Both the position numbers and the translations under genes were made by a program. 64,000 bases of DNA from the NCBI RefSeq assembly GCF_022581195.2, contig NC_061473.1:8556001-8620000 (forward strand), read 5' to 3'. The notes under the pieces are model-generated. The model ran no database searches, was not told the DNA's origin, and saw nothing but the letters and a program-made list of their open reading frames with translations. This DNA comes from Helicoverpa zea (taxonomy: Eukaryota; Arthropoda; Insecta; Lepidoptera; Noctuidae). This document shows positions 21,904-32,418 of the stretch, one piece after another. Position 1 is the first letter of the stretch. Each line of letters opens with the position of its first letter.

Positions 21904-22097
21904 TTTTTTTCCGACGTCAAAAATCATCAAATGACCCCTCCCGCTGTGGGTTAGCAGCGGTGAGGGAGTGTCAGACTCTTACTGACTAAAAACCGTCGTG
22001 TTCCGTCATAGGCCTTTTGTGTACCAGGGCCGCGGTATCTCTTTCGAACAACCCGCAGCCCCGGCAGGCCTTGGCCCTGCTGGGCCCCGCTGGGGTT
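21904..22097 (-). mobile_element. SINE-like family C copy with perfect TSD
   Basis: A 5'-truncated, minus-strand copy. The T run (the A tail) is at the left and it ends in CCCGCTGGGGTT. A perfect 16-bp TSD, GTATTAAGTAGACCTT, lies at 21888-21903 and 22098-22113. The sequence is almost identical to 796-1054 over their overlap, so both are recent. The 5' truncation together with a TSD is typical of target-primed insertion. Confidence 0.85.
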
Positions 22098-22113
22098 GTA
22101 TTAAGTAGACCTT

Positions 22114-23082
22114 AATTATTTTTTCTGATGCAAAATATGTAAACTTAATCCTAGAAGAAATGAGGATCTATCTCTCGCAATCGCTGCTAAGCGTGAGGTA
22201 GGTAATGTAGGATTCTGTAGCTTTAAAAACAAGCCCAGATACAAAATGCAGATAAGAAATGGGAGCTTTCTCGATTTAATACCATACACAGACACACGTA
22301 AAATGATTTATGCGTCTGAAAACGTACAAATTACGCGCCGCATACCAAAGACATGCTTACTTTCAACTTCTGATCGCAAATACACTGTTTACGATTACGA
22401 ACAGTCTCAGTAAGACCCGAGCCAAGTCTAAAAAAACACCTTTTATATAAAACTACGTTTGATGTCATTTAATCACAAAGACAGAATTGTTCTCTGTTGC
22501 AAATCCTATCTACCTATATCCTATCCTAATCCAGAATGCATTGCAGGTATGCATTGCACAAAAACCAATGGTATCCTATTCGAGGAGTCAAAAGACTTGA
22601 CCTGCTAACGTCAGCTTCTGCGCTAAGCAAGTGTTCTAAATAGTACCATCAGAATTACATTCATCGTTGAATGAGGTGATTAAATTTTCAGAAACCACAA
22701 TAACAGTAGGAGCCAAAGCGTATGATCGCTTCATAGAGCTCTGATTGGCCCCAGGTGACCAAGTCAGGTCTGATTTGTTTGTTCATCAGATCTTTGAAAG
22801 TGTTTCGGTGGATACTTACTGTCGTCCTGTTTACGTGTGACACAAAATATGGTATATAAACGTCCTCCGCAATAGCGAAATTTTCCCGGTGTGCGGTAGT
22901 GACGCACAGTATACAACGTTTCTTTTGATTTGCTGGCTCCACCAAGAAATGGCAAATTGCGAGCGTACATTTTGAAAATCTTGGCAAAACTGCAGGTTTC
23001 AAGTACGAACACATGAAGTGGACTCGCACAGATACGTACATTTTGCCTATTCGTGAACTAATGCAAACATTTCGGTGGAGGC
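22114..23082. other. Intergenic DNA with an unexplained 117-codon frame
   Basis: A minus-strand frame at 22688-23041 contains HFLVEPANQKKRCILC. The Cys pair after a basic run is faintly like the Cys-rich end of piggyBac transposases, but the later Cys/His residues expected there are absent, so I do not assign it. Otherwise nothing is recognised. Confidence 0.3.
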
Positions 23083-23085
23083 TTA

Positions 23086-23444
23086 GGCCACCACATTAGG
23101 CGTGCGCGATCCTCAGACGTGTGAGTAGCGCGGGCGCCGCGCGTGCGTCGCGAGCGCGTTGCGTGAGCGTCGCGTTTTGCTGCCCTGCGGCATTTGCAGC
23201 GCGCTCGCGGCTTGCACGCGCCGCTCTCCTTGACGTTTAACTGCTAAGGCGTTTAGCGGGCGGCGGGGATAGCGGGCGAAGGGGTAAGAACGCAACTCGA
23301 GCGCCGCGTGCTCGCCGCGAGCGCGTCGCTTGCACTCTTCACACATGCCGCAGGGCAGCAAAACGCGACGTTCACGCAGCGCGCTCGCGACGCCCGCGCT
23401 ACTCACACGCCCGAGGATCACGCACGCCTAATGTGGGGTCAGCC
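23086..23444. mobile_element. GC-rich long-TIR Harbinger-like MITE
   Basis: 359 bp with inverted arms of about 110 bp. Both arms contain CACATTAGGCGTGCG, GTGTGAGTAGCGCGGGCG and GTCGCGTTTTGCTGCCCTGC. It is flanked by TTA at 23083-23085 and 23445-23447, the 3-bp target typical of PIF/Harbinger elements. It is far richer in GC and CpG than its surroundings. The 102-codon minus-strand frame inside it is a by-product of the GC content. Confidence 0.75.
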
Positions 23445-23534
23445 TTACCATAGTGAGTAAGTGCACAGAAAATCCCCGTCATACAAGTGTTTCTCCCCAG
23501 TAGTGAAACTATCCTACCCTATGCGCCTGCTGAT

Positions 23535-23750
23535 GATGATGACTCATTTTATCATCCATCCAGCTATTCCCCAACTATGTTGGTGTTGGCTTCCAGTCAC
23601 CGAATCTGTTTTAGTACCAATATTTTGCTTGGAGCAACTACCTATCTACCTATCTTCAATCCAGTCAACTACACAAGGTGATATCCATGGTAAGACTGAC
23701 AGACTTTCTGGCTTCTGATTAGTCGCAGCAGCTGCAGAAAATGTACAAAT
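23535..23750 (-). mobile_element. Decayed family A SINE
   Basis: Minus-strand remnant: a GAT-repeat tail at the left, then CCCCAACTATGTTGGTGTTG and CTTCCAGTC, then a diverged body ending near GACTTTCTGGCTTCTGATTA. The head is missing. Confidence 0.55.
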
Positions 23751-24184
23751 GACAGCTTTGTCAGACTCAAAGCATATAGACATAGATTATAGCTGTTTCC
23801 TGTGAAAATTACTTACGCACCATACGTAATAATTTTCCAAATTGGCTGACTAGATCCAGAGATATTCACAACGTCACAAACTTTACTTCTTTTGTTTAGA
23901 TAAATGGTCACATCCACAACACAACCTTGATCAATGAATCTATGCGACTGCTAAGTGCTAATCCTAATTATACTGTCACGTGAAAGAATGCACCTACGGG
24001 ATAAGTAGTATTTTGACTATTCTATATTGCCCACGCAGACGAAGTTGCGGGCAACAGCTAGTAGGTACATAAACCACAAGTGAAAGCTATTATAGTAATG
24101 CATTGGAAACAGAAAAAGGAACATAAGATAATTCTGTACCTACTTTTTTTGATAGTATCGTAAATAACTACTCACTTCGTAATA
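23751..24184. other. Intergenic DNA with a repeat remnant
   Basis: The segment around 24025-24065 (GACGAAGTTGCGGGCAACAG) is a common degraded repeat end. No gene. Confidence 0.35.
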
Positions 24185-24319
24185 TAGTTATTGGCACGGA
24201 TATTGAGCCCTAACCTTCACCTGCGCAGAAGCGATTTATTGGTTTATTGCCTTAAGTGTACAGTGCGCAAAGCGATCCTCACTCTTCCGCCGAGAGCTCA
24301 ATATCCGTGCCGATAACTA
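24185..24319. mobile_element. TAGTTATCGGCACGG MITE, copy 1
   Basis: A 135-bp element with inverted ends (TAGTTATTGGCACGGATATT left, AATATCCGTGCCGATAACTA right), flanked by TA on both sides. It is nearly identical to 29840-29974. The TA target suits Tc1/mariner-type mobilisation. Confidence 0.75.
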
Positions 24320-25261
24320 TAACCTTTTGGTCCAAAACACAGCTCCCCAATAAAAAATACAAATTAATTAAATTGAAAACAATAACAGACTCGGCGAAAA
24401 ATAAATAAAACTAGAGTAGGGTCCGATCGACAATGTCCGGACCCTCCCATCGGACCCTGTAACACGTCCAAACGAAATAGTCGCATATACACGAGCACTG
24501 GGTAATTGGACTCGATTCATTCGACTCGATTGTTGGTTAGGTATCGAGAAATCTGTGAAAGGAAAGTAGTTTTAGTGCGGATTACAATAACTGATATCCA
24601 TTGTTTACGATTAAAGATTGGACATACTTAGTTAAAATGAAGTTTATGTCAAAATTCAATCTCCAATCAAAAACAAAAGATGGATTCTAATCCGCAGTTA
24701 GTGATGTATAATATTGTATAATGGTAATCGATATTGATAAATTGTTACGTTATGACTATAAAGTTTTAAAATTTTATAAAACACCTGCTTGAATAAATGA
24801 AAGGTTTACCTTATTTACTATAAAATTACTGTTTTAAAATTGAATTACCGTAATTAAAAACATTGACAAAATATCGATGCAAACACACTTAAGATGATTA
24901 TGTCGTTGCAGTCCCAAAAACCCGTATGTTTAAATAATTTTCTTAAAAAATTCATTGGTGCTATTCCCATACACACAATGACACATTTAAATATAAAAAA
25001 CTCATTCTCTATGACTGAAACCGACGGAAAACCTAGTATCAAATAAATTAACTAAGTAAACTCCGAAATTATTAAAAATCCATTATCCAGGTATCTCCCA
25101 AAGTTTTTTTATCTGACTCAGGACTTAATTACAGACCGCGACAAAAAGTAAATTAAACTTTAAATCGCTTTCATTAATACGATAATTAAAAGTTTAATGG
25201 CCTATAAAACATTTTTCATTTTTATTACAAAATATTTTTTTGTGAAAAAATCTTCTATAAG
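24320..25261. other. Intergenic DNA with a small palindrome
   Basis: AGGGTCCGA (24418) faces TCGGACCCT (to 24458), with another CCGGACCC between. No gene is supported. Confidence 0.4.
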
Positions 25262-25648
25262 TGGCTAGTTAAGAACAGAAGTGATCCAAGTAACATTTTT
25301 GACAAAATGGAGCTAAGTCGATTTTTGGAACTTTTGAGTATGAAGTGAGGTTGTGCAAAAGTAATCCAAGTGCTATTCAGTACTTTTTCAAACAAACTCT
25401 TTTATGTTACGTTTCTGTATTTCAACAAATATTGCTATTTTCTACAATTAAATCAATATTTTTATCAAAATTGCATTTACTAAAGAAAAACAGCTATGAA
25501 AGTTTGAGTTATGTTTATATCTATCAAATAACAAACATATTTTAAATCATGTGCTCAACATAATTATGATATTCATAAAAACGCATTTCTATGAATATCT
25601 CAACTTTTAAAAAATGCTACTTGGATTACTTCTGTTCCTACCTAGCCA
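25262..25648. mobile_element. AT-rich TIR element, TGGCTAG ends
   Basis: 387 bp. Inverted ends of about 39 bp share TGGCTAG, GAACAGAAGT and ATCCAAGTA with few mismatches. The interior is very AT-rich, and its 66-codon frame is probably chance. No TSD was resolved. Confidence 0.65.
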
Positions 25649-27016
25649 AGTGTACATTCAAGGACAAAAATGTCGGGTCAATATTTTTTGGCCAGTAATT
25701 GGTAGAATATAAAAGAAAATCTTAATTGGCATGTTTAATAAGGCACCAAAAGTAATTACTATACTAAGCAAATACAGATAAAAGTCTATTTTATTTTTTG
25801 TAGTACATTTCAATTCATTCTTTTTTTATATTTAATTTGTCATTTGTAGTTAGAAGTACTTTATACTAAATTGTATAAGAATAAAAAATGCCACACTAAA
25901 AAATAAATAGGTAAACCGTCAACAAATTTTACAACAGCGTATTTTTCCAAACCTTTTTTAAATGGCAAATATGTAAATTAAATTCATTTACCGAAATGGA
26001 AAGGGTCAAAATACTTTATAATCCCCTAATTCGCGATCCTAAAAGGGTAAAGTAGACATTATTCTTTTTTTACCCACCGTGACACGTGCAGGGTTAGCTC
26101 GGGAATCGAACTCGTAACAGCACAGAACTGAGCCAATTTCAATGAAATTCTAAGCCTATTAATTCAGAAGGTTTTTGGTAAAACAGTAAATAATCCAAGT
26201 TTAAGCCAGCTTTAGTGCGCTGAAAATAGATGACCTATTTAAGTCGGATAGTATTTAGGGAATTGTGATTTGCATGTTTGATAATAGCTAAGTTCTGCCC
26301 GTGGATTTTCCCGTGTGCATAATATACATGAAACATAACCATATGTTAAAAAATAAATGAAATACATAGATTTAAGACTGAAATACAAGAAAATTAGGTA
26401 AGATTATTTGAAATAATGTCATTCAAGATATCGTATTGAGAAAAATTAAGAAAAATATAATTTAAATATGGTTTAGTGCAGGCAATTCAGAAGGCAGTAC
26501 TCCTTCAAACAGCGCGAATCGTGAGGAGGTTTCTGGGCTCTGGAGTTTTAGAGACTGGACTGTTCCCGATACGGATCACGGTTGGTGGTAATCACCTAAT
26601 TTATTGTTTTAAATTAAAATAATTTAGAATTAAATATGTATTTTTGATGATTACAGTACCCCGCTTATCCCCTTATTCACTGAAACTTAAAAACAATTCT
26701 CTCGTCTATACTGATTCCTCTAAGGAAAATAGCCACGAACCTGTCTTTATCAATATCTTAGCAAAACAACAGAGTTATAACAAAAGTAGTATTATTATAA
26801 AGTGTAACAACATTTTTATGATATTAGCGCAGTAAAAATGTATGGTCACATAAAAATGTCAATCAACTGAACAAACTTCAGCTAGGCTTTATGACAGTTT
26901 ATGACAGTACACTGGCGTGCAAGAAAACCTTATCACGATGAGAATTTTTCTTTGAAATTGTGACTTTGATAGTTTACTTTGTTAGAAATTGAGAATGAAT
27001 TGAAAGGTTTGAATTC
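25649..27016. other. AT-rich DNA upstream of the candidate gene
   Basis: No gene was recognised. A tRNA-B-box-like relic (GGGAATCGAACTCG) lies near 26101. The last 100 bp or so would contain the promoter and 5' UTR of the candidate exon at 27017, but no TATA box is clear. Confidence 0.4.
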
Positions 27017-27154
27017 ATGGCAAGTGGAAAGATGAGTAATCATACCTTTATGAAATTGGTACGTCAAAATGCTTTATCACATACATTGAGCAGGTACGCA
27101 GGTATAAAGGTACGATACTTAGCCAATTCTGCCGAAACGTCGGAAAAGAAAAAG
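27017..27154 (+). CDS. Candidate first coding exon, mitochondrial presequence-like
   Basis: 46 codons from ATG (27017) to a donor AAG|GTATAC (27155). The product is rich in Arg, Ser, Lys and Leu and nearly free of acids until residue 40 (KLVRQNALSHTLSRYAGIKV), as in mitochondrial targeting peptides. ATGs at codons 6 and 12 could also serve as starts; the codon-6 ATG has the better upstream context. The exon ends in phase 0 and joins in frame to the candidate exon at 27800. I do not recognise the protein. The following exons are uncertain, so this may be a small mitochondrial protein, the start of a larger gene, or chance. Confidence 0.4.
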
Positions 27155-27799
27155 GTATACATTAGTACATATATTTATATTGCGTTTAAATCCCGATTAT
27201 TTATTATTTATAGGAAATACGTGTACAAATTGCGCAAGTTTAGAAACCTTTAGTTCAAAGATAAGATTTAAAAATATATATAATATAAAGAGTAATGGCC
27301 TGACCGTGACAGTTTAAATAACTTCGATTACCTTTGCCATCAAATAAATACAAATAAATGCAAAAAAAAAAAACAAAACCAATAACTTTAACAACCCAAA
27401 ATATTACAACAAAAGCTGGTCCATTAATTCTGCCCAGCACTGCTTAATACTCCGTTCACACCGAAACAAGAAATACGTCAGTTTGTTACTCCCCCGTGTT
27501 ACGGCACGGTGTGACAAACTCCGCGGATACCACTCGAAACAACCGGCCAAAGTGGGGCAGTTAGCCAAGTTAAATTGGCCAAGTGGTTGCAACTTTTTAA
27601 CTAGTGTTTACCCGCTATTTTGGTTGAAATATTGCTTTTGTCGAAACGTTTTCGCTAACGGCTTAGACTGTCTAACTTACAGGAACAGTCATGGGCACTA
27701 GTCTCCATGCGAAACAGAAAAATCCTGGCAATTTTTGCGCGAAAATGCAATGGAACGATTAGTGATAACATAAATCATTTTGTATCACATTATTTTTAG
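27155..27799. other. Presumed intron
   Basis: Lies between the two candidate exons; it starts GTATAC and ends ATTATTTTTAG. It contains a GC-richer patch (27440-27680) with open frames on both strands but no recognised element. Confidence 0.35.
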
Positions 27800-27861
27800 G
27801 CACACTTAGCAAAATTTTCAAGAAAAAACGTCATGACGTACTCATTTACATACGATCAAAG
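27800..27861 (+). CDS. Candidate second coding exon
   Basis: A 62-nt exon between a good acceptor (pyrimidine-rich CATTATTTTTAG|GC) and a strong donor (CAAAG|GTGAGC). Read in phase 0 from the exon at 27017 it gives AHLAKFSRKNVMTYSFTYDQ with no stop and ends in phase 2. Two possible next exons were seen: one after AG at 28065 (stop after 10 codons) and one after TACAG at 28162 (in frame, then SFGISK and stop). Neither is secure. Confidence 0.4.
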
Positions 27862-28460
27862 GTGAGCTACGTTTTCGTACTCTTTGCCAGATAGGAAGGT
27901 ACAGCAAGTTCGTCTCCGGTTGGTTTAACACTCTAAGCCTAACGTACTCTCAAACCTTATGCTTATAGGAATAAGTTATAAATTAGTGTGCCCTGAAGTT
28001 TATATAAGAAGCTGTAGTTCTCGACAAATGGTACACGGAAAGTAATATTTATTTAGGGAACTACTTCGATATGGCTCCCGATATTAATATTGTGAGTAGG
28101 TAATTTACTGACTGTCCAATTGCCCTGTGGTTTCATTTTGTTAATATACAGGCCGTATCTCACGGTTTTGCCTGCGTCCTTTGGAATTTCCAAATAATTT
28201 TTCTGTGGCACGTTATTTATTTCAATTTCTTAGCGTACAAACGTTTCTTAGTTGTAAATATAGGCTCACTTTTTTTAACTTGTACAAAATTCTAGCTCTA
28301 GAAGCCGGTGGCAAATTAAATACCAGTGGAAGGTCGATATACCGACTTCTATATTAATTCTCAGATTTTCTATGTTTTTAGAAGTCCTTTATTTTTATAG
28401 AAGTCACCGTAATCTATCACTTAATCTTCTTTATAATTAAGTACTATTACAGCTTCTAGT
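27862..28460. other. Downstream of candidate exons
   Basis: Holds the two uncertain third exons (near 28066-28100 and 28163-28210). Nothing else is recognised. Confidence 0.3.
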
Positions 28461-28612
28461 AACCAAGCCAGGTTACCAAATGTAACCAATATCCTTCTGT
28501 CTGTCAGCCTCTGACAAGGCATTGTAACAACGACTGTTATGGGCTAACTCCAAAGGAGGATGGTTCATGACAGCACGCACAAAGCTCTCTGAGATCTATT
28601 ACAAGCCCTTTG
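28461..28612 (+). repeat. Diverged direct repeat, unit 1
   Basis: About 150 bp matched by 28921-29052. The best-kept core is GACAGCACGCACAAAGCTCT followed by CTGAGATC, with CAGCCTCTGACA and GCATTGTAACAA upstream. Confidence 0.65.
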
Positions 28613-28920
28613 TAGCTGCTGGAATACTGCGAGAAATTAGCTGAGTAAATAGCACCTAAGACCAGTGCTATATGCTTTACGGTCAAATGTACCTCTTAAT
28701 CTTAATAGCAAAATATTTCTATTTCCGTCGTTTCGAGGCTTCCACTGTTTTCATGGCCAAATTTTGACTCAATCTCTCTACAAACATAATAAGCCAAACT
28801 GGTACAGCTATTCTCAAGTTTTAGCGTAGTTTCTCAGGCTTTTTTATCAAGTTTTTTCACGAACGTTATTTTTTATTATTTTTTAGTATATTATAATAGT
28901 TTAATGTAATCGCCTAATGC
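28613..28920. other. Spacer between direct repeats
   Basis: No gene or repeat was recognised. Confidence 0.35.
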
Positions 28921-29052
28921 TGCCAAACAAACCAATTATAACCAGAATCCTCCTGTCAGCCTCTGACATTGCATTGTAACAAGGACTGTTCTGCAGGATG
29001 GTTTATGACAGCACGCACAAAGCTCTCTGAGATCAGTTACAAATGCATTGTA
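28921..29052 (+). repeat. Diverged direct repeat, unit 2
   Basis: Second copy of 28461-28612, in the same orientation about 440 bp away. It lacks about 15 bp in the middle. It is either a local duplication or two copies of an interspersed repeat. Confidence 0.65.
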
Positions 29053-29154
29053 CTGAGGTAATACGAGAACTAGATTATAGTGAACCTAAATTCGGTGTAT
29101 TATACGTAATTTAGTTTACTAGATAAGGTTGTTAAGCTTGAGGCGATGTAAAAG

Positions 29155-29468
29155 CCACACTCCCCGGTTGATTGATCATAAGGTTAAACGACGCTTGGCA
29201 CGATCCGTGGATGGGTGACCATCTTGTCATGACGAGTTCTTCCGTGTTCCGGAAGGCACGTTAAATGGTAGATCCCAACTGTCGACTGTCACTTGAATAT
29301 GGTATCTCTGGCAGCACAACGAGTAGTCAGAAGCTGGAAACTCTGACAACCAGTGCAGTCAGGGTATTAGATTGCCCGGGTAACTTGGTTGACGTCAGAT
29401 AGTCGTTCCCTGTAAAACACTGATACTCTGGTAATCATAGTATGGGCAAAGGGTAGGCCTAGGCAGAT
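29155..29468 (+). mobile_element. 5S-rRNA-headed SINE sharing the family A body
   Basis: The head holds a 5S-like internal promoter: AAGGTTAAACGACGCTTGG, then TGGATGGGTGACC (29208-29220), which matches the 5S box C region. After CCGTGTTCCGGAAGGCACGT it continues into the same body as the tRNA-headed SINEs (CCGGGTAACTTGGTTGA, GTAAAACACTGATACTC) and ends with an AGGCAGATAA-type tail. So one body is served by two unrelated pol III heads in this window. No TSD was resolved. Confidence 0.7.
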
Positions 29469-29837
29469 AAATAGAATCGATGAGTTCTCAGTGGTTCCAC
29501 TATTTTCAAGGCTGTCACAGCATGAAACAGCTTCAGATAAAAACAAAACCTCTTACTCTCTCATAGCAGCAGGCTTTAGCCATAAAATTCCCATAAACAT
29601 AATGCCTTACGGTACTTAACCTCAAAATCGGTTTCCTAAGTTATTAAAGTTCCTATATAATATTACTGTCTGAGGTCAGTGTGCTAGATTTGACCTAATA
29701 TAAGTTAATAAGTGTAATTTTATAGTGTTTCCTTGGAATTGAGCCTGGCGACATTATTTTGCTTGGGATCGGTATAAAGATAAGAGTAATTTTTAACTTT
29801 GTCTGTTTGTTGTAAATAACTTTTGCATAAAATCTTT
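29469..29837. other. Intergenic DNA, nothing recognised
   Basis: No supported gene. Confidence 0.4.
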
Positions 29838-29839
29838 TA

Positions 29840-29974
29840 TAGTTATCGGCACGGATATTGAGCCCTGACCTTCGCCTGCGCAGAAGCGATTTATTGGTTT
29901 ATTGCCTTATGTGTACAGTGCGCAAAACGATCCCCACTCTTCCGCCGAGAGCTCAATATCCGTGCCGATAACTA
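29840..29974. mobile_element. TAGTTATCGGCACGG MITE, copy 2
   Basis: 135 bp, ends TAGTTATCGGCACGG / CCGTGCCGATAACTA, flanked by TA at 29838-29839 and 29975-29976. It is the same length as 24185-24319 with only a few differences, so the family is young. Confidence 0.75.
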
Positions 29975-30202
29975 TACTATGTCGGAATTGGTTCAAGAAT
30001 AGCCAAAAATCTAAGAAATAAATACCCAACCAGATTTCGGTTCCAAGGGAACTACTTCCCGCACCCGGACCAAAAAAAGTCCTTTCTCGGTCTCCCGACA
30101 AACTTTGTAGCATATTTCAATAGTTTCAGTAATCTTGGCGTGAAAGCGCGTGAATTGTGCATTTGCTAAATTAGTAAGGATTGGATGGGACTTAAACATC
30201 TG
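29975..30202 (+). repeat. Relic of a common arthropod repeat
   Basis: GGGAACTACTTCCCGCACCC followed by TTGGCGTGAAAGCGCGTGAA and a TTTGCTAAATTAGTAAGGAT end. It resembles the better copies at 51290 and 54120. Confidence 0.4.
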
Positions 30203-30385
30203 CAGCCTTACTTATAAACGTGAATTAAATAATAAGTAATACTTAAGGGCTGTTTAAGAAAATTCTTACTTATAAACGTTGCTTAAGCATGTCTTAACAA
30301 ACAATCACTACTTAAGACTTTAAGTAGTGATTAGTTAAAATGTTGCTTAGAAGGTGATTAGAGATTTTTATAAGTAAGGGGGCTG
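30203..30385. mobile_element. MITE with CTTACTTATAAA ends and internal hairpin
   Basis: The ends CAGCCTTACTTATAAACG and TTTATAAGTAAGGGGGCTG are inverted. Inside is a perfect 13-bp stem AATCACTACTTAA (30303-30315) / TTAAGTAGTGATT (30320-30332) and an extra copy of CTTACTTATAAACGTTGCTT. No TSD is clear. Confidence 0.6.
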
Positions 30386-31240
30386 GAAAATTATGTGAAT
30401 ATTTTACCTAACCCTGATGAAAACAACCGTTATTTCTCACAACAAAACCAATTTACTCTACTTCAAATAGCCTTCACTGACTAGGTTTTTTTCTTACTGC
30501 GAAGCCTATACAGACTTCGGACTCCTTAATTATTGATCAACAATATCGATCAATGACTACCTTTATAGACAGTCATGTCTATTACTTATGAATGTGTAGA
30601 ATCTAGGCCAGGCATGTCTAGGTAATCGATTAGTCTATGGTTTCTAGGAATCCTTTGTGGTCTAACGTGGTCAAGTGAATTACGAGTTTTTTTATAGAAA
30701 TTGGTAAATTATTGTCTGTTTGCTTAAAGAATGAAATGAACCGAATAACTGGAAAATTGGAGCTAGAAAAATATTATTTTTCATTTAAAAAACGGATATT
30801 GAGTCATATTTAGTAGAAAAAAGACAAAAATTACAAAGCCAAGCTTGTTGAAGACAGAATGTCAAAGTAACGTGTTATGTACATGCACTACAAAGCGTTG
30901 TCAACATTTTATATTGACGAGGCCTAAGGCCACTACATGATGGGACTGCGAGATTGTTCTTTAAAGCCTTTTTGTACTGGCGGATTTTCCGAGAAGAAAT
31001 GATAACTACTGTTACAAAACTGATGTTTAAAACCGCGCGACAATACCAATACAAGCCGCAAGAATCCGCCCGCCGGTGTGAAAATGCTGTAAAGCCCCGC
31101 GGGCTATGAAAACCAAAAAAAGGAATAATTGAAGTCAATAAGAGTCTAAAATAGTAAGTTTATTTTACTAAGAGCGCGTAGCATCCATAAAAAGCATCAA
31201 ACTAACCATCACCCTCGTATCCTTATGCCAAATGTGTTTA
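30386..31240. other. Intergenic DNA, nothing firm
   Basis: No gene. The GC-richer stretch 30910-31100 gives an 87-codon frame without motif. GGCCTAAGGCCACTACATGA near 30922 faintly resembles the Harbinger-type ends at 23086. Confidence 0.35.
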
Positions 31241-31478
31241 CTCGTGCATCGGAGTGCACGTTAATGTCGGTCCTGCGCCTGATCTCTCTCCGGTCGGATT
31301 GCCGTCTCATCGGGTTACGAGAGTGAAGGAATAGTGAGTGCACTTGTGTCTGCGCAAATGCTCGTCTGTCAATACGTCTGTCAATGTGTCAATATGTCCT
31401 GCGCAGCTGGCTGATCTCGATCCTTATGTGAGAACAACCGCCGTGGTCGAAATCGGCCGTAGACGCCATTATTATTTA
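31241..31478 (+). mobile_element. 5'-truncated family B SINE
   Basis: Matches 8399-8589 from CGTGCATCGG to CGCCATTATTATT; the tRNA head is missing and a small duplicated ACGTCTGTCAATGTGTC patch is inserted. The 3' end has the ATT-repeat tail of the family. Confidence 0.7.
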
Positions 31479-32262
31479 CTCGTCGCAGCATGCTTTCTTT
31501 TTCCGTACTCCTCTATTTGACGTCATCTTACAAGTAAAATTCTATCCAGCCATATACCTATCGTCATTCAGACAATCCATCCATCGTTTCTTTGGTCATC
31601 TCTCTATCTATCCATCTTTCTTCATCATGCTACCAACTATGTAAATCATCAGAATACGAATCCATAACGTACAAATTATACCTCAAAGCTTGAAATTACA
31701 ATAATAATTAATTATTATTGCTAACTGTCAATTTAATTACCAAAGTTCGGCCAAGCTGGTTGTGTCAATAAATTGGATTGCTTATTCATAATCTGAGTTA
31801 CGGTATGGTATTGAGACAGGGACAGTTTCAAACTTCTGTATCTGTTTATTTACTACCTTCAAGCTGTGCTCAAGGCTCTTCTGTCAAACAGAAGATATGC
31901 TGGAAGCAGACTTCTTCTGGTAAAGAGAAGGTATGAGCGTTTTATCACGCTTGTTCAAGGTGGATTGACGATTTTAGAATTTCTTAATGCCTTTGTATTT
32001 TCTCAAGTTGGTTCCTGCTTTCCTAAACACCTTCATTGTTAATGTTATTCAGAATATAATTAAGCCTAGAGGCATCAAAAATAGAAGGTGTAGGTAAAGC
32101 CAAGAATAATACCTATAGGTACGAAAATTGAAGCAATGTTTTATGTTAATATAAATGATAGGTACTTTTCGTACATTCATGATCACTTGTTTTCTCATAC
32201 CACTCGAACATCGAACATTGACTTCCACGTGAGCCATAAAAAATAGAAAAATATTTATTCTT
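31479..32262. other. Intergenic DNA, nothing recognised
   Basis: No supported gene; the 62-codon minus-strand frame at 32049 has no motif. Confidence 0.4.
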
Positions 32263-32418
32263 CTACTCCGTTTTCCTCCTCATACTTCGAGTCGTTATGA
32301 TGGATCCTTCACTGTTCGCGCTGTGAGGCTTTGGAACGCTCTGCCTCACAGTATACGTGACAGCACATCGTTAGATGTCTTCAAGAGACGAATTAAAGAA
32401 CATTTCCTGTCAACATGA
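32263..32418 (+). pseudogene. LINE ORF2 C-terminal remnant
   Basis: 52 codons to the stop at 32416 read SFTVRAVRLWNALPHSIR followed by VFKRRIKEHFLST. This is the same C-terminal motif as the LINE at 13219 (HAVRLWNKLPPEVR, VFKRKLKEHYLSS), so it is a 5'-truncated relative on the opposite strand. A T-rich, TATTTAT-bearing 3' UTR follows. Confidence 0.7.

Noticed and set aside
22688..23041. piggyBac transposase remnant
   Set aside because: Only one KKRCILC-like Cys pair is present; the remaining Cys/His ligands and the DDE core are missing.
23113..23421. 102-codon Arg/Ala-rich frame
   Set aside because: It lies wholly within the GC-rich inverted arms of the MITE, where stops are rare by composition.
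28066..28100. Third exon of the candidate gene (strong GTGAGTAGG donor)
   Set aside because: In the required phase it hits a stop before the donor, so it cannot be an internal coding exon of that gene as joined.
29183..29225. 5S rRNA gene
   Set aside because: Only the internal promoter region resembles 5S. The rest continues into the SINE body.
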